Assembly: GCF_003751225.1 (NCBI RefSeq)
Contig: NZ_RJKE01000001.1
Span: forward strand, 2,604,001 to 2,668,000
Source of the DNA: Actinocorallia herbida
GTDB taxonomy: Bacteria; Actinomycetota; Actinomycetes; Streptosporangiales; Streptosporangiaceae
Direction: 5' to 3'
Length of the DNA: 64,000 bases
Shown here piece by piece: positions 41,344 through 49,734 of the stretch. Positions within the stretch are counted from its first letter, which is position 1. Each line of letters begins with the position of its first letter. Position numbers and translations under genes: made by a program. The notes below the pieces were generated by a model that made no database searches, was not told the DNA's origin, and saw only the letters and a program-made list of their open reading frames with translations.

Positions 41344-43524
41344 TCAGAGGGATGCGGCAGGTTCGAGTTCGGGGGCGTCGGCATCCGGCGACCCGGATCG
41401 CAGGGCGGCGCCTTCCACGTCGAGAACGGGCAGGCGGCGTAGGGCGCGGGGCAGTTTCCAGGCGGTGGAGCCGAGCAGGGCCAGGGCGGCGGGGACCGCG
41501 ATCATGCGGATGACGACGGCGTCGAAGAGGATGCCGGTGGCCAGGGCGAAGGCGATGGGTTTGATGGTGGCGTCGCCCTGGGGGACGAACCCGGCGAAGA
41601 CGGCGAACATGATCGTCGCCGCGGCCATGACGACGGGGGCGGCCTGGCGGAAGCCGGTGGTGACGGCGGTGCGGGGGTCGGCGCCGTGGGAGTGCGCCTC
41701 GTGCATGCGGGAGACCAGGAAGACCTGGTAGTCCATGGCCAGGCCGAACAGGATGCCGATGATGATGATCGGCGAGAGGCTCATCAGGGGGCCGGTGGAC
41801 CGGGCGTTCACCAGGTCGGCGAGCCAGCCCCATTGGAAGACGGCCGTGGTGGCGCCGAGCGTCGCGCCGATGGTGAGCAGGAAGCCGAGGACGCCGACGA
41901 TCGGGACGAGCAGGGAGCGGAACACGAGGACGAGCAGGACCAGGGCGAGTCCGACGACGAGCGCGAGGTAGCGCGGCAGGGCGTCGTCGAGCTTCTGGGA
42001 CACGTCGATGTTCACCGCCGTGGTGCCGGTGACGTAGATCCTGGCGCCATCGGTGTCGGTGAGGTCGGCCCGCAGCGTGTGCACGAGCTCGGTCGTGGCG
42101 GCGCTGTCCGGACCGGAGCCGGGCACCACGGTGATCAGCGCGGCGGAACGGTCCGTGGCCGTCCGCGGTGCGGTGGCCAGCGCGACGTGGGGGAGGGCCG
42201 CGGTCTGCTGCCGGACGGCGGCGGCGCGGCCGGGCGCGTCGGTCCCGTCGATGAGGATGAGGAGCGGCCCGGTGAAGCCCGCGCCGAAGCTCTCGGAGAT
42301 GATCTGCTCGGCCTTGGCCTGGGTGCCGCCTTCCGCGGGGTGCTGGACGAGCGAGGTGCGCATCGAGGCGACCGGGACCGCGATCACCGCCAGGGCGGCG
42401 ACGGCGGCGAGCAGGCTGCCCCACCGGTGGCGGGTGACCAGGCGCGCCCAGCCCGCGTAGAAGCCGTGATCTTTGTGCGCTTCCGCGTGCCTGGCACCGG
42501 TCCGCGAGCGGCGCGGCAGCGCGCGATGTCCGACGAAACCGGTCATGGCGGGGACCAGGGTGATCGCGATGAGGACGGCGACGACGACGCTCGCCGCGGC
42601 GGCCAGGCCCATCTGGGTGAGGAAGGGGATCCCGGCGACGGCCAGCCCGGCCAGGGCGATCACGACGGTGAGACCGGCGGTGACGACGGCGGATCCGGCG
42701 GTCCCGACCGCCATCGCCGCGGCCTCCGGCACCGGCCGTCCGGCGTTGAGCTCATGCCGGAAGCGCGTGATGATGAACAGCGCGTAGTCGATGCCGACGG
42801 CCAGCCCGAGCATCACGGCGAGCACCGGCGTCGTGGCCTGGATGTCGGTGAACCCGGTGAGCGTGATGACGCCGAGCGCGCCGATGCCCACGCCGACGAC
42901 CGCGGTGAGCAGGTTCATGCCCGCCGTGATGAGCGAGCCGTAGGTGAGGGCGAGCACGAGCAGCGCGACGACGACGCCGATCACTTCGGCGGGGCCGCCG
43001 AGGTGCACCTGTTCCTGGAGGGCGTCGCCGCGCGCCTCCACCGTCAGCCCGCCGTCGCGCGCCCGGTCGACGGCGTCCAGCAGGGCTTCGCGCTGGAGCT
43101 CGGTGACCTCCTGCGCGGGCGCGGCGTACGTGACGGTGCTGTAGGCGGCTCTCCGGTCCACCGACACGACGGGCGCTTGCGGATCCAGGGGATCGCTGAC
43201 CGATGCCACGCCGGGCAGGCCCTTCAGTTCGCCGACGAGCGCGGTGACCCGGGCCGCCGTCGCCTGGTCGGTGACCTGTGCTCCCGCCGGGGCCTGGACC
43301 ACGACCTGGGCGGTGCCGCCGGTCGAGGCGGCGCCGAAGCGCTCGTGCATGAGGTCCAGCGCGGTGGTCGACTCCTGCCGGGGGATCTCGAAGGTGGAGA
43401 CGGTCGATCCGGACAAGGCCGCCGCGCCCACGCCGGCGCCGACGAACACGGCGAGCCAGACGAGCGTGACGATGACCCGGTGCCGGACCGAGGTGAGCCC
43501 CAGCCGGTACAACAGCGATGCCAT
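41344..43524 (-). CDS. MMPL/RND-type membrane transporter
   Basis: A 726-residue transporter of the MmpL superfamily, proton-driven export of lipids or hydrophobic drugs. A TM helix at about 14-36 is followed by an extracytoplasmic domain and a helix bundle with VMLGLAVGIDYALFIITRFRHEL, then a second extracytoplasmic domain and bundle with IIIIGILFGLAMDYQVFLVSRMHEAH. These two GxxxDY motifs carry the proton-relay Asp-Tyr pairs. The 12-helix layout is complete. ATG 43524 fits the first helix; the longer frame is discarded. Controlled by the TetR downstream, judging from the palindrome at 43638. Confidence 0.93.
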   Translation of the reverse strand: MASLLYRLGLTSVRHRVIVTLVWLAVFVGAGVGAAALSGSTVSTFEIPRQESTTALDLMHERFGAASTGGTAQVVVQAPAGAQVTDQATAARVTALVGELKGLPGVASVSDPLDPQAPVVSVDRRAAYSTVTYAAPAQEVTELQREALLDAVDRARDGGLTVEARGDALQEQVHLGGPAEVIGVVVALLVLALTYGSLITAGMNLLTAVVGVGIGALGVITLTGFTDIQATTPVLAVMLGLAVGIDYALFIITRFRHELNAGRPVPEAAAMAVGTAGSAVVTAGLTVVIALAGLAVAGIPFLTQMGLAAAASVVVAVLIAITLVPAMTGFVGHRALPRRSRTGARHAEAHKDHGFYAGWARLVTRHRWGSLLAAVAALAVIAVPVASMRTSLVQHPAEGGTQAKAEQIISESFGAGFTGPLLILIDGTDAPGRAAAVRQQTAALPHVALATAPRTATDRSAALITVVPGSGPDSAATTELVHTLRADLTDTDGARIYVTGTTAVNIDVSQKLDDALPRYLALVVGLALVLLVLVFRSLLVPIVGVLGFLLTIGATLGATTAVFQWGWLADLVNARSTGPLMSLSPIIIIGILFGLAMDYQVFLVSRMHEAHSHGADPRTAVTTGFRQAAPVVMAAATIMFAVFAGFVPQGDATIKPIAFALATGILFDAVVIRMIAVPAALALLGSTAWKLPRALRRLPVLDVEGAALRSGSPDADAPELEPAASL

Positions 43525-43637
43525 GCGGGTTCCCCGAGTTCTCCAGTGGCAGATGGCCTGGTGGCCGAGCGCCTTGCGGCCGACTTCGACGGGCTCCGCC
43601 GTCGCGTCCGGCGAAGCCTGCGACCAGATTAGCCACC

Positions 43638-43658
43638 ATGCGACCAATTCGGTCGCAT
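43638..43658. promoter_or_regulatory. Palindromic operator upstream of MMPL gene
   Basis: ATGCGACC, 5-nt spacer, GGTCGCAT. The ATGCG...ACCA pattern resembles the arms of the repeat at 41274-41316, and a further TGCGACCA-like half-site lies beside it (43618-43625). Probably the same TetR controls both. Confidence 0.65.
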
Positions 43659-43785
43659 TGCGATCGTGACGGTCGCCACAGGGGTGGTGCGGGGGAGCGG
43701 CGAGCGGCCATCCGGGAGGCCGTCGTACCGCCGCGGACCGGCGTGCTCGTGCCGTCATGCCGTGCTGGGCATACGCGCCGAGCGG

Positions 43786-44421
43786 TCAGCGGCGGATGAG
43801 GCCGAGTCCGGTCGCGGCGGCGACGGCCGCGGTGCGCGAGGCGACGCCGAGCTTGGTGTAGACGCGGGCGAGGTGGGACTTGACGGTCGCCTCGGTGAGG
43901 TGGAGGCGGCGGCCGACGTCCTGGTTGGACAGGCCGTCGGCGACGAGGGAGAGGACCTCGGTCTCGCGCCGGGTGAGGGCGGCGCCCGGGGAGCGCAGCC
44001 GGGTCACGAGCCGGTCCGCGATCGCGGGGGCGAGGGCGGTGCGGCCCGTCACGGCCGAGCGGACGGCTGCGGCGAGCTCGTCCGGCGGCGCGTCCTTGAG
44101 GAGGTAGCCGGTGGCGCCGGCCTCGATGGCGGGCAGGATGTCGGCGTCGGAGTCGTAGGTGGTGACGATCACGACCCGGGGGGCGTCCTGGCGCGCGGTG
44201 ATCGCCGCGGTGGCCGCCGCGCCGCCCATGCCGCCGCCGAACCTGAGGTCCATGAGGACGACGTCGATGCCGCCGCCGACCGTCAGGGCGACGGCCTCCT
44301 CGGCGGTGGCGGCCTCGGCCGCGACGATCAGGTCTGGCTCGGTCTCCAGCACGGCGCGGAGCCCGGCGCGCACCACGGGGTGGTCGTCGGCGAGGAGGAG
44401 ACGGATCGGGCCGCCCGTCAT
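43786..44421 (-). CDS. NarL/LuxR-type response regulator
   Basis: A 211-residue regulator. The receiver domain (about 6-120) has acidic residues Asp12/Asp13, phospho-acceptor Asp58 in VVLMDLRFGG, and Lys in YLLKDAPPDEL. The C-terminal GerE HTH is LTRRETEVLSLVADGLSNQDVGRRLHLTEATVKSHLARVYTKLGV (about 150-194). Its ATG overlaps the kinase stop (ATGA), making a coupled pair. It is divergent at operon level from an ABC exporter at 45791, the arrangement of antibiotic- or lipid-II-sensing systems, so that exporter is its likely target. Confidence 0.94.
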   Translation of the reverse strand: MTGGPIRLLLADDHPVVRAGLRAVLETEPDLIVAAEAATAEEAVALTVGGGIDVVLMDLRFGGGMGGAAATAAITARQDAPRVVIVTTYDSDADILPAIEAGATGYLLKDAPPDELAAAVRSAVTGRTALAPAIADRLVTRLRSPGAALTRRETEVLSLVADGLSNQDVGRRLHLTEATVKSHLARVYTKLGVASRTAAVAAATGLGLIRR

Positions 44422-45623
44422 GGCCGGACCTCGGCGGCCTGTGCCAGGGGGAGCCGGGCGGCCACGCCGGTGCCGCCGCCGGGGGCGGAGGCGACGGTCA
44501 GCGTGCCCCCGAGGGCCTGGAGGCGGGCGCGCATCGCGGCCAGGCCGAACCCGCCGCCCGCGAGGCCGGGAGCCGAACGCGGCGCGGTGTCGAAGCCCAC
44601 GCCGTCGTCGGAGATGTCGAGGCGCACCTCCGCGAGGGCGTAGCGCAGGGTGATCTCGGCGCCGCCCGCCCGGGCGTGCTGGACGATGTTCGCGAGGGCG
44701 GACTGCGCCACTCGCAGCAGGGCGACCTCCTGGGCGCGCGGCAGCGGGACGGGCTCCCCGACGACGGCGAAGCGCACGGCCACCCGGTCGAGCGGGCCGG
44801 TGCCGGCGCACAGGCGCTCCAGCGCGTCGGCCAGGGTCGTGCCCTCCAGCGCGGGCGGGGAGAGGGCCGCGACGAAGCGGCGGGCCTCGGCGAGGTTGTC
44901 CGCCGCGGTCTCGCGGGCCCGGTCCACATGGCGGGCGGCGGCGTCGGGCCGGGCGGGCAGGGCCCGTTCGGCGGCGCGCAGCAGGAGCTGGATGCTCGTC
45001 AGGCCCTGGGCGAGGGTGTCGTGGATCTCGCGCGCGAGGCGTTCGCGCTCGGCGAGGACGCCCGCGGTGTGCTCGGCCCGGGCCAGGTCGGCGCGGGTCG
45101 CGGTGAGCTCCTCGATCAGGAGCCTGCGCCGTTCGCTCTCCCGGTACAGGGCCTCGTAGCCCCACATGACGGCCACCGCCACGGCGGCGCCGAGCGCGGG
45201 TCCGACCGCCATCGCCAGGCCGAAGGATCCCTGGTGGACGGAGAAGCCGGTGATCGCGGCGATGGCGGTCGCCGCCACGGCGGCGAGACCCGCCCGGCGC
45301 GTCAGCAGATGGAGGTGCAGGAAGTAGAGCGGGAAGGCGAGCCACACGGCCTCGGCGGACAGCGCCAGCAGGGCCAGCCACGCGGCGCCCACGGCGGACA
45401 GCCACCAGGCGGCGGCGCGCCGGGAGGCGCGGACCCGCGGCAGGAGCTGTACCGCGTACACCGCGCCGCACACGGCCGCCGCTGCGGCGACCAGCCCGGC
45501 CCGCGGGAGGGACGCCATGACGGCCCGGCCGGCGGCCAGCGCGAGCAGCGCGCCGACCAGCAGGTGCAGGCACCAGGCGAGGGCGCGGACGGCCTGGGGC
45601 GGGGCGGGAGCGAGGGTGTTCAC
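44418..45623 (-). CDS. HisKA_3-type sensor histidine kinase
   Basis: A 401-residue membrane kinase. About five to six N-terminal membrane helices (to about residue 155) with almost no extracytoplasmic loops suggest intramembrane sensing. The dimerisation/phospho-acceptor motif is ERERLAREIHDTLAQGLTSIQLLL, with the His near residue 200. The ATP-binding domain has VAQSALANIVQHARAGGAEI (N box) and LDISDDGVGFDT and GGFGLAAMRARLQALGG (G boxes). Partner of the overlapping NarL regulator. The neighbouring ABC exporter suggests it senses a membrane-active compound (inference). Confidence 0.93.
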   Translation of the reverse strand: MNTLAPAPPQAVRALAWCLHLLVGALLALAAGRAVMASLPRAGLVAAAAAVCGAVYAVQLLPRVRASRRAAAWWLSAVGAAWLALLALSAEAVWLAFPLYFLHLHLLTRRAGLAAVAATAIAAITGFSVHQGSFGLAMAVGPALGAAVAVAVMWGYEALYRESERRRLLIEELTATRADLARAEHTAGVLAERERLAREIHDTLAQGLTSIQLLLRAAERALPARPDAAARHVDRARETAADNLAEARRFVAALSPPALEGTTLADALERLCAGTGPLDRVAVRFAVVGEPVPLPRAQEVALLRVAQSALANIVQHARAGGAEITLRYALAEVRLDISDDGVGFDTAPRSAPGLAGGGFGLAAMRARLQALGGTLTVASAPGGGTGVAARLPLAQAAEVRP

Positions 45624-45790
45624 GGTCCCCTCAGCCTAAGCAGGCCCTTCCGGTACCGCGTCCATCGAAAGATGCAAATCGCGCGCCTCCCTTCGACCCC
45701 GAAAATGCCTTCGCCCGCCGGAGGCGGCTGTGAGGCCCGTCCGGCGACCCTGGGAGGGCACCTTCCCATCGTCCGAAAGGCACCGAGGCC

Positions 45791-46870
45791 GTGTTCGTCG
45801 CCTGGAGAGATCTCCGGTTCGCCAAAGGGCGTTTCGCCCTGATGGCGACGGTCATCACGTTGATCACCCTGCTCGTAGGGCTGCTGTCCGGGCTGGCGGC
45901 CGGACTGGAGCGGCAGAACGTCTCCGCGATCACCGGCCTTCCCGCCGACCGGATCGCCTTCGCCGCCCCCGCCGGTGACCGGGCTCCCGCCTATGCGGAC
46001 TCCGCCGTCACGGCCGGGCAGTGGTGGCGGTGGAGCGGGACCCCCGGCGTCACCCGCGCCGAGCCGCTGGGAATCACCACCACCCGGGCCGCCTCCGGTG
46101 GCTCCACCACCGCGGTGTCCGCCTTCGGCGTCCGGCCCGGATCGCCCCTCGCCCCGGGCGCGGTCGGCGAGGGCACCGCGGTGCTGTCCGCCACCGCCGC
46201 CCGAGACCTCGGGGCAGGGCCGGGGGACATGTTCTCCCTCGCCGGCACGGACCTCGTGGTGGCCGCGGTGAGGGGAGACGCCCACTTCAGCCATGTCCCC
46301 GTCGTCTGGGTGGGCCTCACCGCCTGGCGGCGGGCCGCACCCCCGACGAGCGGCGGCGAACGCCCGTTCGCGACGGTGATCGCCCTCCGCACGTCCTCCG
46401 GCACCGACGTGGACGCGGCCGACCTGGCCGCGGGAACCTCGACCGTCGCCAAGGACGACTCGTTGCGGGCGATCGGGTCCTACAGCTCGGAGAACGGCTC
46501 CCTCGGCCTGATGCGGATCTTCCTGTTCGTGATCTCCGCCCTCGTCGTCGGCGCCTTCTTCAGCGTGTGGACGATCCAGCGCGGCGGCGACATCGCGATC
46601 CTCAAGGCGCTCGGCGCGTCCACCGGCCGGCTCCTCGCCGACGCGCTCGGGCAGGCGTCCGTCCTGCTCGCCGGAGGCGTCCTCGCCGGCACGGGGCTGG
46701 CCCTGGCCGCCGGAACGCTCGTCGCGGGCGCCGTCCCCTTCGTGCTGAGCCCCGCGACCGTCCTCGCCCCCGCCGCCGTGACGGTCGGACTCGGCCTGCT
46801 CGGCGCCGCGCTGTCCGTTCGCCGCATCACTTCCGTCGACCCGTTGATCGCCCTGGGGAACGCCCGATGA
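45791..46870 (+). CDS. FtsX-like ABC transporter permease
   Basis: A 359-residue MacB/FtsX-type permease: TM1 at about 17-38 (LMATVITLITLLVGLLSGLAAG), a large extracytoplasmic domain of about 190 residues, then three TM helices (about 238-258, 286-308, 313-335). WRDLRFAKGRFALM at the start and SVRRITSVDPLIALGNAR at the end are family landmarks. These act by mechanotransmission rather than classical transport. GTG 45791 is the start. Its stop overlaps the ATPase start by 4 bases. It lies 167 bases from the divergent two-component operon, which probably regulates it. Confidence 0.92.
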   Translation: MFVAWRDLRFAKGRFALMATVITLITLLVGLLSGLAAGLERQNVSAITGLPADRIAFAAPAGDRAPAYADSAVTAGQWWRWSGTPGVTRAEPLGITTTRAASGGSTTAVSAFGVRPGSPLAPGAVGEGTAVLSATAARDLGAGPGDMFSLAGTDLVVAAVRGDAHFSHVPVVWVGLTAWRRAAPPTSGGERPFATVIALRTSSGTDVDAADLAAGTSTVAKDDSLRAIGSYSSENGSLGLMRIFLFVISALVVGAFFSVWTIQRGGDIAILKALGASTGRLLADALGQASVLLAGGVLAGTGLALAAGTLVAGAVPFVLSPATVLAPAAVTVGLGLLGAALSVRRITSVDPLIALGNAR

Positions 46871-47550
46871 GCCTGCGCCTGACCGAGGTCACCCTGACCT
46901 ACCCCGACGGAGAGGCCCGGCTGACCGCACTCGACCGGGTCACCCTGCACGTCCCCCCGGGCGAGATGACGGCCGTCGTCGGCCCGTCGGGTTCGGGGAA
47001 GTCGAGTCTCCTGGCGGTCGCCGCCACCCTGGTCGCCCCGGATTCGGGAGCCGTCGTGATCGACGGCACGGACACCGGGGGGCTGACCGGCGGCGAGCGC
47101 GCGGAACTGCGCCGCCGCAGGATCGGGATCGTCTTCCAGCAGGCCAACCTCCTGCCGTCCCTCACCGCCGCCGAGCAGCTCCAGGTCATGGCCCGGATCG
47201 ACGGCCGGCCGCCGGCCGCGGCCCGCGAGAGGGCCATGGACCTGCTGGACGCCGTGGGCCTCGCCGGCGAGGCCGGGAGACGCCCCCACCTGCTTTCCGG
47301 CGGTCAGCGCCAGCGCGTCAACATCGCCCGTGCCCTGATGAACGACCCCGGCGTGCTTCTCGTGGACGAACCGACCAGCGCCCTCGACCGCGACAGGGGC
47401 GCCGCCGTCGTCGATCTCCTCGCCCGCCTCACCCGCCGCCAGGGCACCGCGACCGTGCTGGTCACCCACGACCACGCCCATCTCGCCGCCGCCGACCGGA
47501 CCGCCGAGGTCCGCGACGGCCGCCTCCGCACGGTGACGCCGCCCGCCTGA
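46867..47550 (+). CDS. MacB/LolD-type ABC transporter ATPase
   Basis: A 227-residue cytoplasmic nucleotide-binding subunit. Walker A GPSGSGKSSLL (about 38-48), Q-loop FQQANLLPSL, signature LLSGGQRQRVNIARAL, Walker B VLLVDEPTSALD, and the H-loop VTHDHAH are all intact. Partner of the overlapping FtsX-like permease. Together they probably make a homodimeric exporter or a resistance/cell-envelope device. It ends 50 bases before the convergent orphan histidine kinase. Confidence 0.95.
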   Translation: MSLRLTEVTLTYPDGEARLTALDRVTLHVPPGEMTAVVGPSGSGKSSLLAVAATLVAPDSGAVVIDGTDTGGLTGGERAELRRRRIGIVFQQANLLPSLTAAEQLQVMARIDGRPPAAARERAMDLLDAVGLAGEAGRRPHLLSGGQRQRVNIARALMNDPGVLLVDEPTSALDRDRGAAVVDLLARLTRRQGTATVLVTHDHAHLAAADRTAEVRDGRLRTVTPPA

Positions 47551-47600
47551 CCGCGCGCGGTCTCCGCGGCGCGCACCACCGCTGCGCGGACCGAGCTCGG

Positions 47601-48962
47601 TCAGGCGCGGGGGAGGCGGATCGTCACCCGGGTGCCTTCGGGGGAGGGGGTGATGTGCGCGGTGCCGTGGTGGGCGTGGGCGATGTCGCGGACGATGGTC
47701 AGGCCGAGGCCGCTGCCGCCGGTGTCCTTGGTGCGGGAGGCGTCCAGGCGGGTGAACCGTTCGAAGACGGCTTCGCGTTTGTCCTCGGGGATGGCGTCAC
47801 CGTCGTTCGCGACCTGGAGGACGACCTGGTCGGCCTCGGTGCGGACGTCGATGCCGACGCGGTGGTCGGCGTGGCGCAGCGCGTTGTCGAGAAGGTTGTC
47901 GAACAGGCGGGTCAGCTGGATCCTCGACCCGTGCACCGGAGCCGGCCCGGTGCGGACCTCCAGGTCGAGCTCGTCGGGGAGGGCGTCGGTGCCGCGGAGG
48001 CGCGTGATCTCGCCCTGCACCAGGTCGGCCAGGTCGAGCACCTGCTGATCCTGCGCGGCTCCGGCGTCGAGGCGGGCGAGGACCAGCAGGTCCTCGACGA
48101 GTTGCTGGAGCCGGTCGACGCTGGTCAGGAGCCGGCGTGCGAGGGGCGGCCAGTCGGTGTCGTCGGGGTGCAGGAGGGCTTCGTCGAGTTCGACGCGCAT
48201 CGCGGCCAGCGGGGTGCGCAGGTCGTGGGACGTGCTGGAGGTGAACTCGCGCTCGCGCAGCAGCGAGGTCTCCAAATGGGCGATCATCTCGTTGGAGGTG
48301 ACCGCCAAGGCCCGCAGCTCGTCGTGCTGAGGGGGCAGGGTGATGCGGTGGCCCGTGCTGCGGCCCGCCAGGACCGCGGCGCTGATCTGCCCGGTCTGCG
48401 CGCGGATCTCCTCGACGGGCCGCAGCGCCCGTCCGATCACCTGGTAGGCCCCCGCCCCCGCCAGGGCGACGATCGCGAGCGACGCGAGGATCATCTGCGC
48501 CAGGAACAGGTCGCCGACGTACCAGGGGACTGCGTCCTCGAGCGAGTACACGTACCAGTCGCCGCCGGGCCGGTAGACCCGGATCACCACGACGATCTTG
48601 CACCCGTGCAGACCCGGCAGGTCGCACTCGACCTCGGTGCCGGCGGTCTCGTCCGCAGGAGGTCTCTGCGTCGACAGGCGCGGGCCCAGCCCCTGGGGTG
48701 CGGTGCCCGCCTGTACCCGCCCCTGGGCGTCGACGACCTGGACGATGGACGAGCGCGAGGAGGTGACGATCTCCCGGGGCAGCTCGCCGCTCCTGATCAG
48801 CCGGACGGTCTTCAGCGCGGTCGCCTCCGCCTGATCGACGCGTTCGCGGGTCTCATGCCCGTACCCCAGTGCGGTGCCGAGCGCGCTGATGACCACGCAC
48901 AGCAGCGCCATGACCAGGCAGCCGATCACCGTCAACCGGGTACGGACCGACCACGACCCCAA
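47601..48962 (-). CDS. HAMP-containing sensor histidine kinase (orphan)
   Basis: A 453-residue EnvZ/OmpR-type kinase. TM1 is at about 12-34, followed by an extracytoplasmic sensor domain (about 35-150) with a Cys pair in EVECDLPGLHGCKIVVV. TM2 is at about 156-176, then a HAMP-like region (RALRPVEEIRAQTGQIS). The phospho-acceptor HisKA box is FTSSTSHDLRTPLAAMRVEL. The ATPase domain has LFDNLLDNALRHA, NDGDAIPEDKREAVFERF and GGSGLGLTIVRDIAHAHHG. The TTG start is supported by GGAGGGG upstream. No response regulator adjoins it, which is unusual for this class; the partner must be elsewhere. Confidence 0.93.
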   Translation of the reverse strand: MGSWSVRTRLTVIGCLVMALLCVVISALGTALGYGHETRERVDQAEATALKTVRLIRSGELPREIVTSSRSSIVQVVDAQGRVQAGTAPQGLGPRLSTQRPPADETAGTEVECDLPGLHGCKIVVVIRVYRPGGDWYVYSLEDAVPWYVGDLFLAQMILASLAIVALAGAGAYQVIGRALRPVEEIRAQTGQISAAVLAGRSTGHRITLPPQHDELRALAVTSNEMIAHLETSLLREREFTSSTSHDLRTPLAAMRVELDEALLHPDDTDWPPLARRLLTSVDRLQQLVEDLLVLARLDAGAAQDQQVLDLADLVQGEITRLRGTDALPDELDLEVRTGPAPVHGSRIQLTRLFDNLLDNALRHADHRVGIDVRTEADQVVLQVANDGDAIPEDKREAVFERFTRLDASRTKDTGGSGLGLTIVRDIAHAHHGTAHITPSPEGTRVTIRLPRA

Positions 48963-49085
48963 CTGCCCCTCCAGCCCGTGGTGTTCCCGTACCGGCGCGC
49001 GATGGGACCGCGCTCCACGGTCGGCCGATCGGCCCAGTCTGCCGGGCCGTCCGCCGCGCGCCGGTATGCGCGAGTCCGCGTCATC

Positions 49086-49101
49086 TTGAAGAACTCTTCA
49101 A
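49086..49101. promoter_or_regulatory. Palindromic site TTGAAGA-AC-TCTTCAA
   Basis: Perfect 7-bp arms with a 2-nt spacer, 124 bases upstream of the orphan kinase. The TCTTCAA half-site is also present in the palindromes before the Rieske gene (CTTCTTCAAGAAG at 34960-34972). Confidence 0.5.
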
Positions 49102-49210
49102 ATCGAGCGGACGCGCGTGAACGCCCGCGCCGTGGCACCCACGGCTTCCCGGGCCTCGATGCGACGGGCTTTCCGCTCTACGGGCCCGGCCCGGAGGAGA
49201 CCGCGCCGGG

Positions 49211-49330
49211 TCAGAGGCCGGGGCCGGTGCAGGTGTAGGTGTAGGTGGCGGCGAAGGCGCCCGTGCCACCGCGGGCCGTCAACGGGGCGGGAGAGCGGCA
49301 CCGCGAAGGCAGGTCCGTGGAAGTCCCAGG
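49211..49330 (-). pseudogene. possible remnant of a secreted protein C-terminus
   Basis: The minus frame ending at the stop in 49211-49213 reads GGTGAFAATYTYTCTGPGL, a beta-rich tail like those closing small actinobacterial exported proteins. Upstream of it the frame is Pro/Arg-rich and lacks a start or signal. It could equally be chance; low confidence. Confidence 0.2.
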
Positions 49331-49492
49331 GTGAGAAGGCCGAACCCGATGGTCAAGAGAGACCGCGGCACCGCCCCCGGCCGGATGAGGCGTCGCGCCA
49401 CGAGTTCGGGTCGGTCGGCGGGTCGGAACGCGCCGGGGCCGCGCGGCGGGTGTTGCCTTGGGCTTTCGTGTTGTCTCTGAAGGGGGTTCGGG

Positions 49493-49660
49493 GTGGCTGT
49501 ACGCGGCGTCGTCACGATGTTGGTGTGCTCGGTGACGGTCTTGGCCGGAGGGCCGGCGGCACACGCCGACGTCCTTCCGCTGCCCGACGAGCTCAAGTCC
49601 ATGACCGACCGGATCCCGTTCGTCGGTTCCCTCCTCTCCGGCTCCCCGCTCAAGGGCTGA
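49493..49660 (+). CDS. small secreted peptide (55 residues)
   Basis: GTG 49493 with AAGGGGG upstream opens a 56-codon frame with strong actinomycete third-position GC. The first 25 residues, AVRGVVTMLVCSVTVLAGGP then AAHA, form a classical signal peptide with an Ala-His-Ala cleavage site. The mature part is about 30 residues: DVLPLPDELKSMTDRIPFVG followed by SLLSGSPLKG. It is acidic-to-neutral and amphipathic with no Cys. I do not recognise a family. It is followed by a hairpin terminator and is convergent with the aldolase operon. Being under 60 residues it would be missed by length-filtered gene finding. Possible roles include a surface or signalling peptide; none is demonstrated. Confidence 0.65.
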   Translation: MAVRGVVTMLVCSVTVLAGGPAAHADVLPLPDELKSMTDRIPFVGSLLSGSPLKG

Positions 49661-49682
49661 TCGGGTCCCGTTCCCCGCGCCG

Positions 49683-49724
49683 CACCGGCTCGCGGCCCCG
49701 CCCGTCCGGGCCGCGACGCCGGTG
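49683..49724. terminator. Hairpin terminator between convergent units
   Basis: CACCGGC-CGCGGCCC on one arm (49683-49698, one bulged T) and GGGCCGCG-GCCGGTG on the other (49708-49724, bulged AC). It closes both the secreted-peptide gene and the long minus-strand operon. Confidence 0.7.
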
Positions 49725-49734
49725 GGCCGTCGGC

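Larger units (their letters stand above)
48963..49492. other. 530-bp intergenic region upstream of orphan kinase and secreted peptide
   Basis: It holds a palindrome at 49086-49101 and a low-confidence gene remnant on the minus strand near 49211-49330. No intact gene is visible on either strand. Confidence 0.5.

Noticed and set aside
49231-49246. Short tandem repeat of GTGTAG/GTAGGT
   Set aside because: Only about two and a half copies. It encodes the Thr-Tyr-Thr-Tyr of the minus-strand remnant and shows no array structure.
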